DNA of 64,000 nucleotides from the NCBI GenBank assembly GCA_964016985.1, contig OZ024835.1, positions 66,238,828 to 66,302,827 on the forward strand, given 5' to 3'. The notes under the pieces were generated by a model. The model ran no database searches. It saw only the letters and a program-made list of their open reading frames with translations, and was not told the origin of the DNA. A program made the position numbers and the translations under genes. Source of the DNA: Anodontia alba. Lineage: Eukaryota > Mollusca > Bivalvia > Lucinida > Lucinidae. Positions 43,841 through 57,100 of this stretch are shown piece after piece. Every line of letters begins with the position of its first letter. The first letter of the stretch is position 1.

Positions 43841-43920
<80 letters not shown>
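43841..43920. repeat. (AT)n microsatellite
   Basis: About 80 bp of uninterrupted AT dinucleotides. The Tyr/Ile alternating frames through it are artefacts. 43921-44650 downstream has no recognisable gene; its 135-codon frame at 44144 shows no similarity that I know. Confidence 0.95.
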
Positions 43921-43921
<1 letters not shown>

Positions 43922-45767
43922 TATGTAGCTGTCTCCTCAACTACTACCCTTCTATCAGATGTTGCTACACTAGCTCCTTACCTATCTTACCGACTTCTTG
44001 CTGATCTGTTTTACCTACATACACTCCTTTTTTACACCGATATACTTTCGGCCATTTCTACAGCTATTAATGTCAATGCTAAAGTGCATTTTCATTAATT
44101 ACTCCTAAAGTACAACAACAACCGAATAATCTCAGTAAAGATTGTGAAATATATGTATCCATTTACCCGGATGTCCTGGCGGCTGCGTCGTGGAGTCAGC
44201 AGTTCAGCTCGAATGCTCGAATGTTATTCGTTAAATAAACCTCGCAGGGGCTATACTGATCTGACACGACGGAGATATATTTTATATCTGTACAAGACAC
44301 GATACGGTCATCAGCACATTCCGAAGCAGAATTTTTCGTATTCTCAATTTCAGTTCCATAGGACATCTTTACTATTGTGTATAAATGAAAATGTCTCTTT
44401 ACTACAATTCTATCACCTATGTTTCTGTCTCTTCTTTTCCGCTCTTTATACTATATACCTAGGGGTCCTTCGTTTGGTTTATGTCCAACTGAGCCGATTC
44501 GTAAAGTGCTCTACGTCTTGGTTGACAACATTTCATAACGACTGTGGATAAACACTTACAAAGTACGAATCGGAAACCATTATAGTTTTGGAATGAGGCA
44601 CCAAATATATTTCACAAACTTTGAATTTTTTGGTTACTTATAAGGACTTTTCTCTTCAGGTATAGCGGTATGGAATCCTGGCCCAAAACAGAAGTCACAG
44701 TGATAGCGAAAACAGTAGTCACACCTCAACTAATAGTTTTGAGAGTGATAGTATCTCTGATATTTCATCTATATACATTGATTAAAAAAAAGGCTTTTCT
44801 TTTTTTCTTTTGTGCACTGCAATGTCCAAAGCCTTCTACAAAGAACGAGACTAAATCATTTTAAAAATTAACAACTCTGACTCGATTTCCTTAATTGAAA
44901 CTTAGTTGCATCAATCCAATCTCAATTCTGATATCAAGTTTCATGGCTCCAAATTACCGTTTCGTCATGACAGGACAAACGTGTGAACACGGAGAAGTAG
45001 CAGTCTATGTGAAGGAAACGTTTTATTACCGACGAAAAGATTATCTTAAATTACATAACGTTGAATGTGTTTGGGATAAAATTCTGATAAAAAAACAAAA
45101 AAAAAAAAAAACAAAAAAAAAACTGTACTTACGGGGACGTTCTATAGGCCACCAAAGTCTAATGGATCAGTCTTTTTTCGACGTTGAAATGTCTATAGGC
45201 CTTGCATATGATACTGGTATAAAAAAATTATCATGACTGGTGATTTAAGTCTTTTCTATTCAAACCGAATACACGCAGAAAAATAGATGAAATTTGTAAT
45301 CAGTACAGTTCATTTTAATTGATTTATAAACCTACTCATTTCACAGAGCATTCTTCTTCGCTTATCGATATATTAATTTCAAATAAGCCTAGAAATGTTG
45401 TTCTAGGTAGATCTTTCCTGTGTCAGAACATCCGCTACAACTGTCCCATTTACTGTTTTTTTTTTATAATTTGATAAATGAACGTACTACGAGTTCCTAA
45501 AAAAATATAGTTGTATGATAGAGGTAATTATGATTTTCTAAGACATGAAACATTTAATACAAACTGGATTGACTAGCAAAACGAAGACTGAGATATTTAT
45601 GCAATCAAATCATATTTAGTTCATTAGCCGAGAAACACATACCAAATAAATGCGTAACATTTAGAAATGCTGAATCTGCATGGCTAAACAGTAAAGTACG
45701 CAGAATGATAGGGGAACCTAAACATCTGTAACAAATCTAAGCGAACAAAAGTAGCTCAAGACATGTT

Positions 45768-46059
45768 TTGTTTGTTTGTCTGGAGGTTTTACGGCCCAGT
45801 CAACTCTACTGGGTCATGTCGAGCGCGATCAGTTTATCACATGTTTGCTCAGCAGGCAGTCCTCTTAGCGGTTAACCAGTATTGTACACCTTCGCCGGAA
45901 ACAGCCAACTGCCCTTCTTGAATCAGCTGAAGGGAGAGAATGACCGTAGAAAATATTTTATGGTCAATCTCCACGAAAGAATGTAGCCGACCCGGCGAGG
46001 GTCGAACCCGAAACCTGATCACCAGTCGGACACGCATCCAATTGAGCCACCGAGGCCAG
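45768..46059 (-). mobile_element. tRNA-derived SINE, full length
   Basis: Minus strand: the head TGGCCTCGGTGGCTCAATTG has an A-box-like segment, GGGTTCGACCCTCGCC is a good B box, then TTTCGTGGAGATTGACCAT, CAGCTGATTCAAGAAGGGCA and the tail CCGTAAAACCTCCAGACAAA, then CAAACAAA. It is flanked by an imperfect target-site duplication, AAGACATG at 45758-45765 and AAGATATG at 46061-46068, within the LINE. It is the reference copy for the truncated ones at 2.6-5.2 kb. The tRNA-like head is part of the SINE, not a tRNA gene. Confidence 0.88.
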
Positions 46060-46451
46060 CAAGATATGCATAACTACAAACAGTTTAGAAACGAAGTTAT
46101 AAAATTATTTCGAAAATCAAAGGCGGCCCACATTAACGAATAGCAAATAAAGTAAAAACACAAAAACCTAGCAGTAACGACTGGTGGAAAATTTTAAAAC
46201 CGTTTATTAAACCATCAAGCAATTCTGACAGTCCTACGCTTTTTAAGGATGAATATTTTATTCCAGCGATATAGAAAAGACCAACATCCTAATTCTAAAC
46301 GATCACTTTATAGGGGAGACATACCTCATAGATAATAAAAGGATTTTCTGAAATTGCAAATTAATGATACACCCCTAATCAATGATATTAAATTAAATCC
46401 TAGCGCAAGTAGCAGAATCTGGCAGAACCTAGCAGATTCCCCAACTGGGGA

Positions 46452-46748
46452 AAAAAGTCCAGGGAGTGCCACAATCACAAACAGCAGCCCTTCCCAGACC
46501 CCAAGAGGAAGAGGAAACCGACAAATCCAAACAAGCACAAATCGAACAAACGTACTAAAAGCACTAAGATCAGCTCTCTCTTCCCTAAGCGAGGTAATCG
46601 CAATACTAAAAGGACTGAAAAACACAAGAACAAAATGACACATGGAAAGACATACAACAAATCGCCTCGTAGAATAAACCACAAAGCAACAAAGAGTAAG
46701 ACTAACACCGGGACCACCGCCTTAGAACGGTCAGTAGAGTAAACCACT
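46452..46748 (-). mobile_element. Penelope-like 3' tail in the LINE
   Basis: From AAAAAAGTCCAGGGAGTGCC (the last few bases of the family 3' end are missing) to TTAGAACGGTCAGTAGAGTA. It sits between the EN and RT remnants of the LINE, in opposite orientation. Confidence 0.85.
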
Positions 46749-47021
46749 GGAAGTCTTTAAGGTCCGATGGAATACGTAACAGAGTACTCGAAGAGCTCTC
46801 TTCTGATTTGTCTGACCCGATATGTTCCCTGTTTAATTCATCTCTGTCCAAGGGTATTTTCCTTCATCTTGGAAAGAAGCTAACGTGACTCAGCTCTTTA
46901 AAAACTGATGATTAAGCAAATACTTTGCATTACAGACCAATATCTCTCTTGAATACTATAGGAAATGTTATGAAAAACTTGTGCACAAGCATGTGTTCAA
47001 CTATTTCTTTTAAACAAATAG

Positions 47022-47362
47022 GTAAGAAAAAAAGTCTAGGGAGTGCCACAAGTGCAAGCCGCAGCCCTTTCCAGACACCGAGAGGTAGAGAAGACAAACA
47101 AAATCAAACAACCGCAATTCGATTAAGCATTCAAAAAGCACTAAGATTAGCTCTCTCTTCCCCAGGCAAGGTAATCGGAATGCTAAAAGGACTGAAAAAC
47201 ACAGGAACAAAATAACACAAGGCAAGACTTAAAACAAATCGCCTCGTAGAAAAAAAAAAAAACAAAGCAACTAAGAGTAAGACTAATACCAGGACAACCG
47301 CCGTAGAACTCTCAGTAAAATAAACAAGCGGGAGTTTAAAGCACTTTTACAGCCGAAAAGCA
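47022..47362 (-). mobile_element. Penelope-like 3' tail in the LINE RT
   Basis: From GGTAAGAAAAAAAGTCTAGG to the GTTTAAAGCACTTTTACAGC block. It directly interrupts the LINE RT after YRPISLLN. It is more diverged than the copy at 46452. Confidence 0.85.
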
Positions 47363-48790
47363 CTTTTAAGTAACACACTTACAAGCTTTCAGTCAGGTTT
47401 CGTTACAGGCGATTCTACCGTAAATCAGCCTGTAAGTATGTATAATACCCTCTGTAGGCATTAGACGACGGTAAAGAGGTTAGGGCGGTCTTTCTTAACA
47501 TAAGCAAAGCTTCGGGGCTTCTTGATAAACTAAATTCTGTGGGTATCAGAGGACGTTTATTGGACGTTCTCCGATTACCGAACAAACCGAAGACTAAAAC
47601 TTGTTCTTCTGGTTCTTGTTTTGATTGGTCTTATTTAAAGCTGGTGTACCACACGGTTCGATACTGGTTCCTTCTTATTTGTCATATTCATTAACGACAT
47701 TGTTACTGACATTAATTCAAATATCAGACTATTTGCTGATGACAAAAGCCAATACATTATTGTTGATACTCCTAAAAGAACTGCATCTGTTATGAACAAC
47801 AACCTTTCCAAAATTAATGTTTGGACAACAAAATGGCTGGTCACTTTCAACTCTGCTAAATTTGAATCTCTTCTTGTTTCAAGAAGACTTATTAATCTAA
47901 GCATCCTGAACTGATCCTTAGTAATCAAGCGGCTCAAAAAGTTATCTCCTACAAACATCCCGGTTTACTTTTGTCAAATGGTGGAACCTAGTATAATCAC
48001 ACCGAGCTTATCACATCTAAAGCTTGAACAAGAATAAATATTATGTGCAAACTCAAATTTCAGTTTGATCGCAAAACTTTGCAGATTATTTACTTTACAT
48101 TCATACGACTCATACTGGAATGCGCAAATGTCATATGGGATAACTGCACACAGCATGATGAAACTGAGATCGAAAAAGTGCAACTGGAAGCCGGTAGATT
48201 AATATCTGGAACCACAAAGTTACTACATCTTGCTTCACTATCTAAAGAATTAGGATGAGAAGAGCTCAGCTATCGACGCAGAAAACACAAACTCGTTCTG
48301 TTTTCAAAATTAGAACATACTTTCTCCAAATTATTAAACACAATAAGTTCCTGATCAAGTTGGGCAAGCTTTTTCATACAATCTAGGTAACTCTGAGAAC
48401 TTGTAAAACATTCATGCTGGCAGCTAACTATATGACAAATCCTTTCTACTTCATAGGCTGAAATGCTTTACCTTTTTCACCTAGAAACTCTCCCACATTA
48501 GTATCGTTTAGTCTCTGAATGCTAATGTGCGTCAGACACAACCATATTTCTATGTTGGTGATAGACTTGAACAAATACATAATGCAAGACTACGAACTAA
48601 CTGTAGCTCTCTAAAACTTTATTTGTACCATACGAATATCACTGATGATCCAAAATGCACCTGTGGACTAGTCGAGACCAACACATTTTTACTAGAATGC
48701 CAATAACACCCTAAGAACGGATATGATGCATGAAGCATCGCAGTTCTGCCAACCGACATTACACACCCTGTTGTTCGGGAACATCGCTCT

Positions 48791-49385
48791 AACAGATGAC
48801 GCGAATGAATGAATCTTTAAATCTGTGTATATATTTATCTGAAAAAAATCCATAATAGGTTACTTAAACATTGCCTAACAATTAAATATACACGTATATT
48901 TGTAGTTTAAAATCGAATATAATCAATAATTGATTTAATTCTTCATGTTTATTTATTAAAAGTAGGATCCCCATACCACTTTCTTTACCTCTCTCCTATA
49001 TTATATGATTTTACCTGTAAAATAATTCGTGTCGATTTGTATTGTAGTCTAATACTCCTCTATTATACGAGTACATACACTTTTCTCTAAGCTCTTTCAC
49101 TCTCCTTTCACTTTTGTTTCCTTTCAGCCTTCTTTTCCTTCGTTATTTATTTACTTCGTAGACTAGTTAATTCGTGTGCACGCATGGTCAAAACGTTATG
49201 AATTCATGTCATTGAACTGAGGGAAACGAATTCACATAAGCTGCATAGCTTTTTTTTCGGATCCTTTTTGTATATTTGCCTTAATCATGTAACGTTTATG
49301 TAGATATGCTGATGTAAGGCTGAGATATAAAAATAAGATATGTTTAAAATGTAAATATAATAAATACAATATATTTAAATCAATC
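48791..49385. other. AT-rich intronic sequence, nothing recognised
   Basis: It follows the LINE 3' end and holds no frame or repeat I know. Confidence 0.45.
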
Positions 49386-49387
49386 TG

Positions 49388-49632
49388 ATCAGAGGGGCGA
49401 TTTGTTGTATGTCTTTCCGTGTGTCATTTTGTTCTTGTGTTTTTCAGTCCTTTTAGTATTGCGATTACCTCGCTTAGGGAAGAGAGAGCTAATCTTAGTG
49501 CTTTTCGTACGTTTGTTCGGTTTGGGCTTGTTTAGATTTGTCGGTTTCCTCTTCCTCTTGGGGTCTGGGAAGGGCTGCGGTTTGTGATTGTGGCACTCCC
49601 TGGACTTTTCTCTTACCTTTTTTTTTTTATCT
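49388..49632 (+). mobile_element. Penelope-like 3' tail
   Basis: From GGGGCGATTTGTTGTATGTC to GCACTCCCTGGACTTTTCTC, then TTACC and T12. The T run directly after TTACC is the best example of the family 3' terminus. Confidence 0.92.
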
Positions 49633-50499
49633 ACATGTACGCAGTTAGTACACAAGGATGCAAGACAGCAAAGACTCATATCAGCGATCTGATCAGACCA
49701 GTGATGTTGAGGCTGACCTCAGCCTTCGCTGGGCGCACAAGGCATCTTATTGGTTTTGCCATGTCGCAGCTGAATTTGTTGTTTTTATTGTTATTATTTT
49801 TAAAAGGACACAAATCAAAAACTGATGTCAAAAATAAATGTGTCTCATATCATTTCGCACGTGGTGAATCGTATAATTCGCGAAAACCGGAAGCTCATCC
49901 AAAAATTGTAAATCTTAAACTGAAAAATTTTCAGATAAAAAAAACAAAAAAACTTCAAGTTTTAAACTTTATCCCACTTAGCTAAATATTAAAAAATGTC
50001 GCTATATAGCGCAATATTATTTTGTTTCACTGTATGAAACAATACAAAAAGCAAAGCAAAATTAACTTGTTACCTTTTAGTGAAATGTTGAAAAGTTAAA
50101 TTACAAGACGGTAACAGTTTAAAGGGTACGTTTTCTCTCTTAAACAGTTTGGGATGGACGTCCAGTTGCAAGCACCAGACGAGTTACCACGTGCGCATTG
50201 AGATGAGACAGAGTTATACTTTGATCATAGGGTTTCTCCTAACCTGCTGTATCCACAACTCGGATGATCCGCATTTCCAACTCTGCATGTTAATAATCCG
50301 TTAAAACAATTGCTCTGAATCACTGATTGCAGTATGTGCAATCAGCCAATATTTATATCAGTCTAAGTACATCTAAGTAGTCTTGGGGGCTCGGGGGAGG
50401 GGGCGCAAGAAAGAAACTTTGGCTACCAAGTTTGCCTGCAGAGAGGACGCTTATGAGACTACTTTGATGTGCAAACTAATCTGAGTATACGCTAGGTAT
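49633..50499. other. intronic noncoding sequence
   Basis: A degenerate hairpin-family fragment (GATCAGACCAGTGATGTTGA, then CCTTCGCTGGGCGCACA) lies at 49692-49742. The rest has no recognisable content. Confidence 0.4.
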
Positions 50500-50848
50500 T
50501 TGCCAGTTTTAAAAGTGCTTTACACCCCTCGGAGGTTTATTCTACTGACCGTTCTAAGGCGGTGGTCCCGGTGTTAGTCTTACTCTTTGTTGCTTTGTGG
50601 TTTATTCTATGAAGCGAGTTGTTTTATGTCTTACCTTGTATTACTTTGTTCTGTCTTTTTCAGTCCTTTTTAGCATTGCGATAACCTCGCTCGGGGAAGA
50701 GAGAGAGAGCTAATCTTAGTGCTTTTCGTACGTTTGTTCGATTTACGCTTGTCTGGTTTTATCTGTTTCCTCTTCCACTTTGTGTCTTGAAAGAGCTGCG
50801 ATTTGTGATTGTGGCACTCCCTGGACTTTTTTCTTACCTTTTTTTTGG
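50500..50848 (+). mobile_element. Penelope-like 3' tail
   Basis: It starts in the AAAAGTGCTTTACACCCCTC block, passes through TTTATTCTACTGACCGTTCT, and ends GCACTCCCTGGACTTTTTTC, then TTACC and a T run. An extra GAGA in the GGGAAGAGAGAGAGAGC segment is local slippage. 50849-51355 downstream holds only a short CACTTCCTGCA-type triplication at 51230-51285. Confidence 0.9.
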
Positions 50849-51355
50849 TTTTGGTCTGCAATCATGTTGAAAATATGACAACGGGATGAGCTCGAAATAG
50901 GCACTGGCTATACTGTAGTACTAGGAGGATGAACTACACTGTACAGCTTACACCAGACACACTTTAGACAGTATACTACGTCCTCAATCCTTTAACCCTT
51001 CAGTTTCTAGTAGCCTCTTCCTACTTTGAATTTGGACATGTCTACTGTTGCAAATAGGGTGCCAGTCAAAAACCAAAAACAGAATACCAAGCAGTGTTAA
51101 TCCTGATGAGACGGCACACTTTGACCTTTGCCATTTTCCAAGATATCTATTTGGGTCTCGAGTTTTCCCATTACCCGATTCAGCTTTCTATGAACAAGGA
51201 TATTCCTTTCTGCATGTGTCCTGATCCTTAAACACTTCCTGCATGTATTATAATCCTTGAACACTTCCTGCAAGTGTTCTGTACAGTGTCCGCGGATGTT
51301 TGCGCATAATAACACCTAAATCAAGTAGGAGGTTTGAGTATGTTAGATCAGTGGA

Positions 51356-54120
51356 AAAAAGGTAAAAGAAAAGTCCAGGCAGTGTCACAATCACAAACCG
51401 CAGCCCATCCCAGACACAAAGAGGTAGAGGAAACAGACAAAACCAAACAAGCGCAAATCGTACAAATGCACGAAAAGCATTAAGATTATTTCTCTCTTCC
51501 CCAAGCGAGGTAATCGCAATGCTCAAAGGACCGAAAAACACAAGAACAAAACACCAAGCAAACCTTAAAACAAATCGCCTCGTAGAATACACCACAAAGC
51601 AATAAAAAATAAGACTAACACCGGGATCACCGCATTAGAACGGTTAGTAGAATAAATAACTGGGGGGCCTAAAACACTTTCATAGCCGGCCAACTTCGCC
51701 CTTGGTCCCGATGCTACCCTTAATTACAACTAGTAAAACAGAAAGCAAAATGGGCATCTGTTGAAGGTGACCAAAATGCTAGCATAACAACACAGCTAGT
51801 AAAACAGAAAGCAAAGTGGGCAGCTATTGAAGACGGTGACCAAAATGCTAGCATCACAACACATATAGAAAAAAAAAAACACACAAAAAACAAAACAAAA
51901 CAAAAACAAAAAAAAAAAAAAAAACAGAAAGCAATCCGGCAACCACAAAGCTACAAAGGATAAAATCAACGCCAGGACCACTGCCTTAGAACGGTCAGTA
52001 GAATGAATAAACTACCGGGGGTGGGGGTGGGTGTGGGGCGGGTTAAAGCACTACAACGGCCAGCCAAATTCACCCTGGGTACCGATGCAACTCTTGATAC
52101 ATAAATACACAAAAATTCGGTTCGCATAAAGGCTCCCATCTCAGTCAATGCATCAAAGCGAAAACATAAAAATCAAATTCATCACTACGATAAACAAAGA
52201 CGAGTAGTTAAACCACGGCGGGCCAATCCAAAGACAAATTGTTAAACCCCAACCCACTAGTTTAAGTTTTACGAAGAGGCCATCATTGAGTCTGAGGCCC
52301 GAACCGCCGGCGTGCATTTAAAGAGTGAAGCATGACCATCAACAATGATTGGGTTGATAACTATGCATGCTGCATAATATTCAGACTGTAGCCAATTGTT
52401 TTATGACGGTAAATTAATTTTCTGAATCGCACCGAAAAGTTTATTTTCCCATAATTTTTCAAAATCTGTAGACTATGTCACCGTAAAATTCTGGTTTCGA
52501 TAAATCTTGTTGCAGAAGTGTTTTCAGACTGACGTTATATTTTTCTACCAAGGCACTGTTTCTACGATAAAATTTCGAAAATGCCTTACGAAGTTTTAAA
52601 TATCGATACCCCTGCCTAAGAAGTTTGGCAGTAAGGGCTTTATTACGACAGTTAAAGTCACTAAGATTTGAAGGACCTCTGGCGAATCTAATAAGTTGAT
52701 ATATGTATACCCCATATGAGGTACGCCGGGAAACATGGCCATTCAGAAAAGGGAAATTGATCATATCAAAACCAAAATCGTCCGTTTATTATACATTTTG
52801 GTGGAAACTGTACCATTAGATAAACATAGATTCAAATCCAAAAAAGGTGCCTCGGTATCGGAAGACTTGGCTTTATTTAACTGGAGTTCAGTAGGGTATA
52901 TGCGGTCCACCATTTGCTCAAAGTAAATATTGCCAAATAGTTAATAAATCAGCAAGGTATCTTGAAGTGGAATTGAAAGCCTCAATAATGTCAGCCTGAT
53001 TTTCCCCTGAGAGAGATTCATGAAATCACTTTCATAACAAAACAGAAACAAATCTGCAACAAGAGGAGCACAATTAGTTATCATCGGAATACCAATAGTT
53101 TGCCTATAAAGATTAGTCCAAAATCTAATAAAATGTTATCCAAAAAAAAAATCAAGGGCATCACAGACCATAAATTATAGTTCTTGTATACATCAGAAGT
53201 GAAAAAAGCACATTCTTCCTTGGGTATTATCCCGAACCCTCTTATTCTTCTTCGTCCTTTGTCTGTATTGTCAACCCAATCATTGTTGATGGCTATGCTT
53301 CACTCTTTAATTGCACGACGGCGGTTGGGCCTCAGACTCAATGACGACCTCATCGTAAAACTTTAACCAGTGGATTGGGGCTTGACGATATGTCTTTGGC
53401 TTGGCCCGCCGTGGTTCAACTATTGGTTTTCATTTACTCTGACATAAAGTAGAATTAGCCATGAGTACTCGTCTATGTTTATTATAGTGATTAATTTGAT
53501 TTTTATGTTTTTCCTTTGATGCATTGACTGAGTTGGGAGCCTTTATGCGAACCGAATTTTTATGTATTTCTGTATTAAGAGTAGCTTCGGGACCCAGGGT
53601 GAAATTAGCTAGCTGTAAAAGTGCTTTAACCCCCCGGTGGTGTCTGGGAAGGGCTGCGGTTTGTGATTGTGGCACTCCCTGGAATTTCTCTTACCTTTGT
53701 TCACTATACTGACCGTTCTAAGGTGGTGGTCCCGGTGTTAGTCTTACTCTTTGTTGCTTTGTGGTTTATTCTACTAAGCGATTTGTTTTATGTCTTACCT
53801 TGTATCATTTTATTCTTGTGTTTTTTCAGTCCTTCTAGCATTGCGATTACCTCGCTTGGGAACGAGAGAGCTAATCTTAGTGCTTTTCGTACGTTTGTTC
53901 GATTTGTGCTTGTTTGGATTTGTCGGTTTCCTCTTCCTCTTGGTGTCTGGGAAGGGCTGCAGTTTGTGATTGTGGCACTCCCTGGACTTTTCTCTTATCT
54001 TTTAGTTTCTTTCGAATTTTTAATTGTCCAAAAATAGTTAATTCCGTCCCTATCGTAAACATTGACAAAGTATGTAATCCAATGTTTTTAGACAGCAGTA
54101 AGGCATGAAGTTAGCAGTTG
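51356..54120 (-). mobile_element. Penelope-like element with RT remnant, split by an inverted copy
   Basis: The minus-oriented copy starts at its 3' end (AAAAGGTAAAAGAAAAGTCC, 51357). It runs through the 3' region, with a ~72-bp tandem duplication (CTAGTAAAACAGAAAGCAAA) and an A/C-rich expansion at 51725-51930. It enters the RT at about 52300. The frame 52459-52764 encodes NALTAKLLRQGYRYLKLRKA-like sequence, and RT motifs continue to about 53220 with several frameshifts. At 53222 it is broken by plus-oriented PLE sequence (53223-54004) and resumes at 54018-54120 with AGTTAATTCCGTCCCTATCG, matching 17290-17385. About 190 bp present in the 17-kb copy are missing at the break. Confidence 0.78.
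53223..54004 (+). mobile_element. two tandem Penelope-like 3' copies inside an inverted one
   Basis: The first copy runs from CTTATTCTTCTTCGTCCTTT (protein C-terminal region) to GGCACTCCCTGGAATTTCTC, then TTACCTTT, with an internal deletion that joins CCCCCGGTGG to TGTCTGGGAAGGGCTGCGG. The second starts at ACTGACCGTTCTAAGGTGGT (53705) and ends GCACTCCCTGGACTTTTCTC at about 53995, then TTATCTTTT. Both are in the same orientation, opposite to the surrounding copy. Confidence 0.8.
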
Positions 54121-54164
54121 ATTTTCTGTAACTGGTTTCAATGAATTTCCTACTGTAGTCTCTT

Positions 54165-57100
54165 TTTAGCTCACCTGAGCCGAAGGCTCAAGGTGAGCTA
54201 TTGTGATCACTCACCGTCCGTCGTCGTCGTCGTCGTCCGTCTGTCTGTCCGTCCGTCCGTCCATCCACAATCTTTAAACAACATCTCCTCCTAAACCACT
54301 GGTTGGATTTTGACCAAATTTCACAGGAATGATCCTTGGTCGCTCCTTTTTCAAAGTTGTTCAAATGGTTCCGGTCCATTGCATATCTAGGTCACAGGAG
54401 CTAAAAATAAATTTTTTAACTAAAAAGTTAACAAATCTTCTTATCAGAAACCGCTGGACAGATTTCAATATAATTTTGCAGAAATGTTTCTTTGGTGATC
54501 TTCTACCAAGATTATTCAAGCCATTTAGATTCGTCAAAAAACATGGCCGCCAGGGGGCAGGGCTTATTTTCCCTATATATCTATATAGAAAACTTTAAAA
54601 ATCTTCATGTCAGAAACCACTGGACGGATTTCGATATAATTTTGCAGAAATGTATCTTTGGTTATCCTCTACCAAGATTGTTCAAGCCATATGGATTCGT
54701 CAAAAAACATGGCCGCTAGTGGGCGGGGCTTATTTTCCCTATATATCTATATAGAAAAATTTAAAAGTCTTCTTGTCAGAAACCACTAGACCGATTTCAA
54801 TAAACTTTTGCAGAAATGTTCCTTTGGTGATCCTCTACCAAGATTATTCAAGCCATATGGATTTGTCAAAAAACATGGCCGCCAGGGGGCGGGGTTCATT
54901 TACCCTATATATCTATATAGAAAACTTTAAAAATCTTCTTGTCAGAAACCACTGGACGGGTTTCAATATCATTTTGCAGAAATGTTTCTTTGGTGATCCT
55001 CTACCAAGATTGTTCAAGCAACATGGCCGCCAGGGGGCGGGGCTTATTTTCCATATATATCTGTATAGAAAACTTCAAAAATTTTCTTGTCAGAAACCAC
55101 TGGACCGATTTCAATATAATTTTGCAGAAATATTTCTTTGGTGATCCTCTACCAAGATTGTTCAAGCCATTTGGATTCGTCAAAAAACATGGCCACCAGG
55201 GGGCGGGGCTTATTTTCCCTATATATTATATAGATAACTTTAAAAATCTTCTTGTCAGAAACCACTGGACCGATTTCAATATAATTTTGCAGAAATGGTC
55301 CTTTGGTGATCCTTTACTAAGATTGTTCAAGCCATTTGGATTCGTCATAAAACTTGGCCGCCAGGGGTCGTGGCTTATTTTCCCTATATATCTATATAGA
55401 AAACTTTAAAAATCTTCTTGTCAGAAACCACTGGACCGATTTCAATATTATTTTGCAGAAATGTTCCTTTGGTGATCCTTTACCAAGATTGTTCAAGCCA
55501 TTTGGATTCGTCAAAAAACATGGCCACCAGGGGGCGGGGCTTATTTTCCCTATATATCTATATAGAAAAACTTGAAAATCTTCATGTCAGAAACCACTGG
55601 ACCGATTTCAATATAATTTTGCAGAAATGGTCCTTTGGTGATCCTTTACCAAGATTGTTCAAGCCATTTGGATTTGTCAGAAAACATGGCCGCCAGGGGT
55701 CGTGGCTTATTTTCCCTATATATATCTATATAGAAAACTTTCAAAATCTTCTTGTCAGAAACCACTGAACCGATTTCTATATAATTTTGCAGAAATGTTC
55801 CTTTGGTGATCCTTTACTAAGATTTTTCAAGCCTTTTGGATTCGTCAAAAAACATGCCCGCCAGGGGGCGGGGCTTATTTTCCCTATATATTTATATAGA
55901 AAACTTTAAAAATCTTCATGTGAGAGACCACTGGACCGATTTGTATATAACTTTGCCGAAATGTTTCCTTGGTGATACTCTATCGAGATTGTTCAAGCTA
56001 TCATGAGTTGTCAAAAAAATGGCCGCTAGGAGGCGGAGCTAATTTTCCCTATATATCTATATAGAATATTTTAATAATCTTCTTGTCAGAAACCACAGGA
56101 CTGATTTCAGTATAACATTGCAGCAATGTTTCTTTTGTAACCCTCTACCAAGATTGTTCAAGTCGTCATGATTCATCAAAAAACGTGGCCGCCAGGGGGC
56201 GGGGCTATATTTCCCTATATATCTATATAAAGTAAACTTGAAAATATTCTTATCAGAAACCACTGGACTGATTTCATTATAACTTGGCAGACATGTTCCC
56301 TTGTTGACCTACCAAGATTGTTCAAGTTATCATGATTCGTTAAAAAACATGGCCGCCAGGGGTGGGGCTTATTTTTTGCCTATATATCTATATAGAAAAG
56401 TTTAAAAATCTTCTAGTCAGAAATCAATGGACCCATTTCAATATCACTTGGCAGGAATGTTTCTTTGATGACCCTCTACCAAGATTTTCAAGCCGTCATG
56501 ATTCGTCAAAAAACATGGCCGCTAGGGGGCGGGGCATATTTTCTATATATATCTATATAGAAAACTTTAAAAATCGTCTCGTAAGAAACCGTTGGATCGA
56601 GTTCAATGTAACTTGACAGGAATGTCACTTTGGTGACCTTCGACCAAGATTATTCACGCCCTCATGATACGTCAAAAAACATGGCCGCCAGGGGGCGGGG
56701 CTTATTTTCCGTATTTATCTGTATAGAAAACTTTAAAATTCTTCTTGTCAGAAACCACCTGACTGATTTCAATATTACTTGGCAGGAATGTTTCCTTGGT
56801 GACCCTCTACCAAAATTGTTCAAGCAATCATGATTCGTCAAAAAACATGGCTGCTAGGGTTCGAGCTTATTTTTCATATATCTAAATAGAAAACTTTAAA
56901 AATCTTCTTGTCAGAAACCACTGAACTGATTTCAGTATTACTTGGCAGGAATATTCCTATGGTGACCATCTACCAAGTTTGTTCAAGCTGTCATGATTCG
57001 TCAAAAATCATGGCCGTTAGAGGGTGGGGCTTATTTTCCCTATAGGGCTATATAAAACATTTTAAAAATCTTTTTGTCAGAAGCCACTGGACCGATTTCA

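Larger units (their letters stand above)
44655..48790 (+). pseudogene. non-LTR retrotransposon (LINE, jockey/CR1-like), heavily interrupted
   Basis: Endonuclease remnants: FVHCNVQSLLQ near 44810, APNYRF..., VAVYVKETFYYRR at about 44999, HNVECVWDKI, and THFTEHSSSLIDILIS near 45335. RT remnants: HYRPISLLNTIGNVMKNL at 46925, and FVIFINDIVTDINSNIRLFA, then DDKSQYIIVDTPKR at about 47680-47775 (F-ADD catalytic box). The 3' end has YFTFIRLILECANVIWDN at 48092 and PKCTCGLVETNTFLLEC near 48650. There are many stops and frameshifts. It is split by a SINE (45768-46059) and by two Penelope-like tails (46452-46748, 47022-47362). An A/AAC run at 45090-45121 has expanded. Clade placement is tentative. Confidence 0.8.

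Noticed and set aside
43813..44098. Frames with long Tyr-Ile runs
   Set aside because: Translation of an (AT)n microsatellite.
44144..44551. 135-codon frame as a gene
   Set aside because: No recognisable motif, no splice support and biased T-rich composition; kept only as unassigned sequence.
54329..55768. A series of 70-160 codon frames encoding repeated basic/aromatic peptides
   Set aside because: They follow the 166-bp satellite, whose period is not a multiple of three, and each frame dies after one to three units. Not coding.
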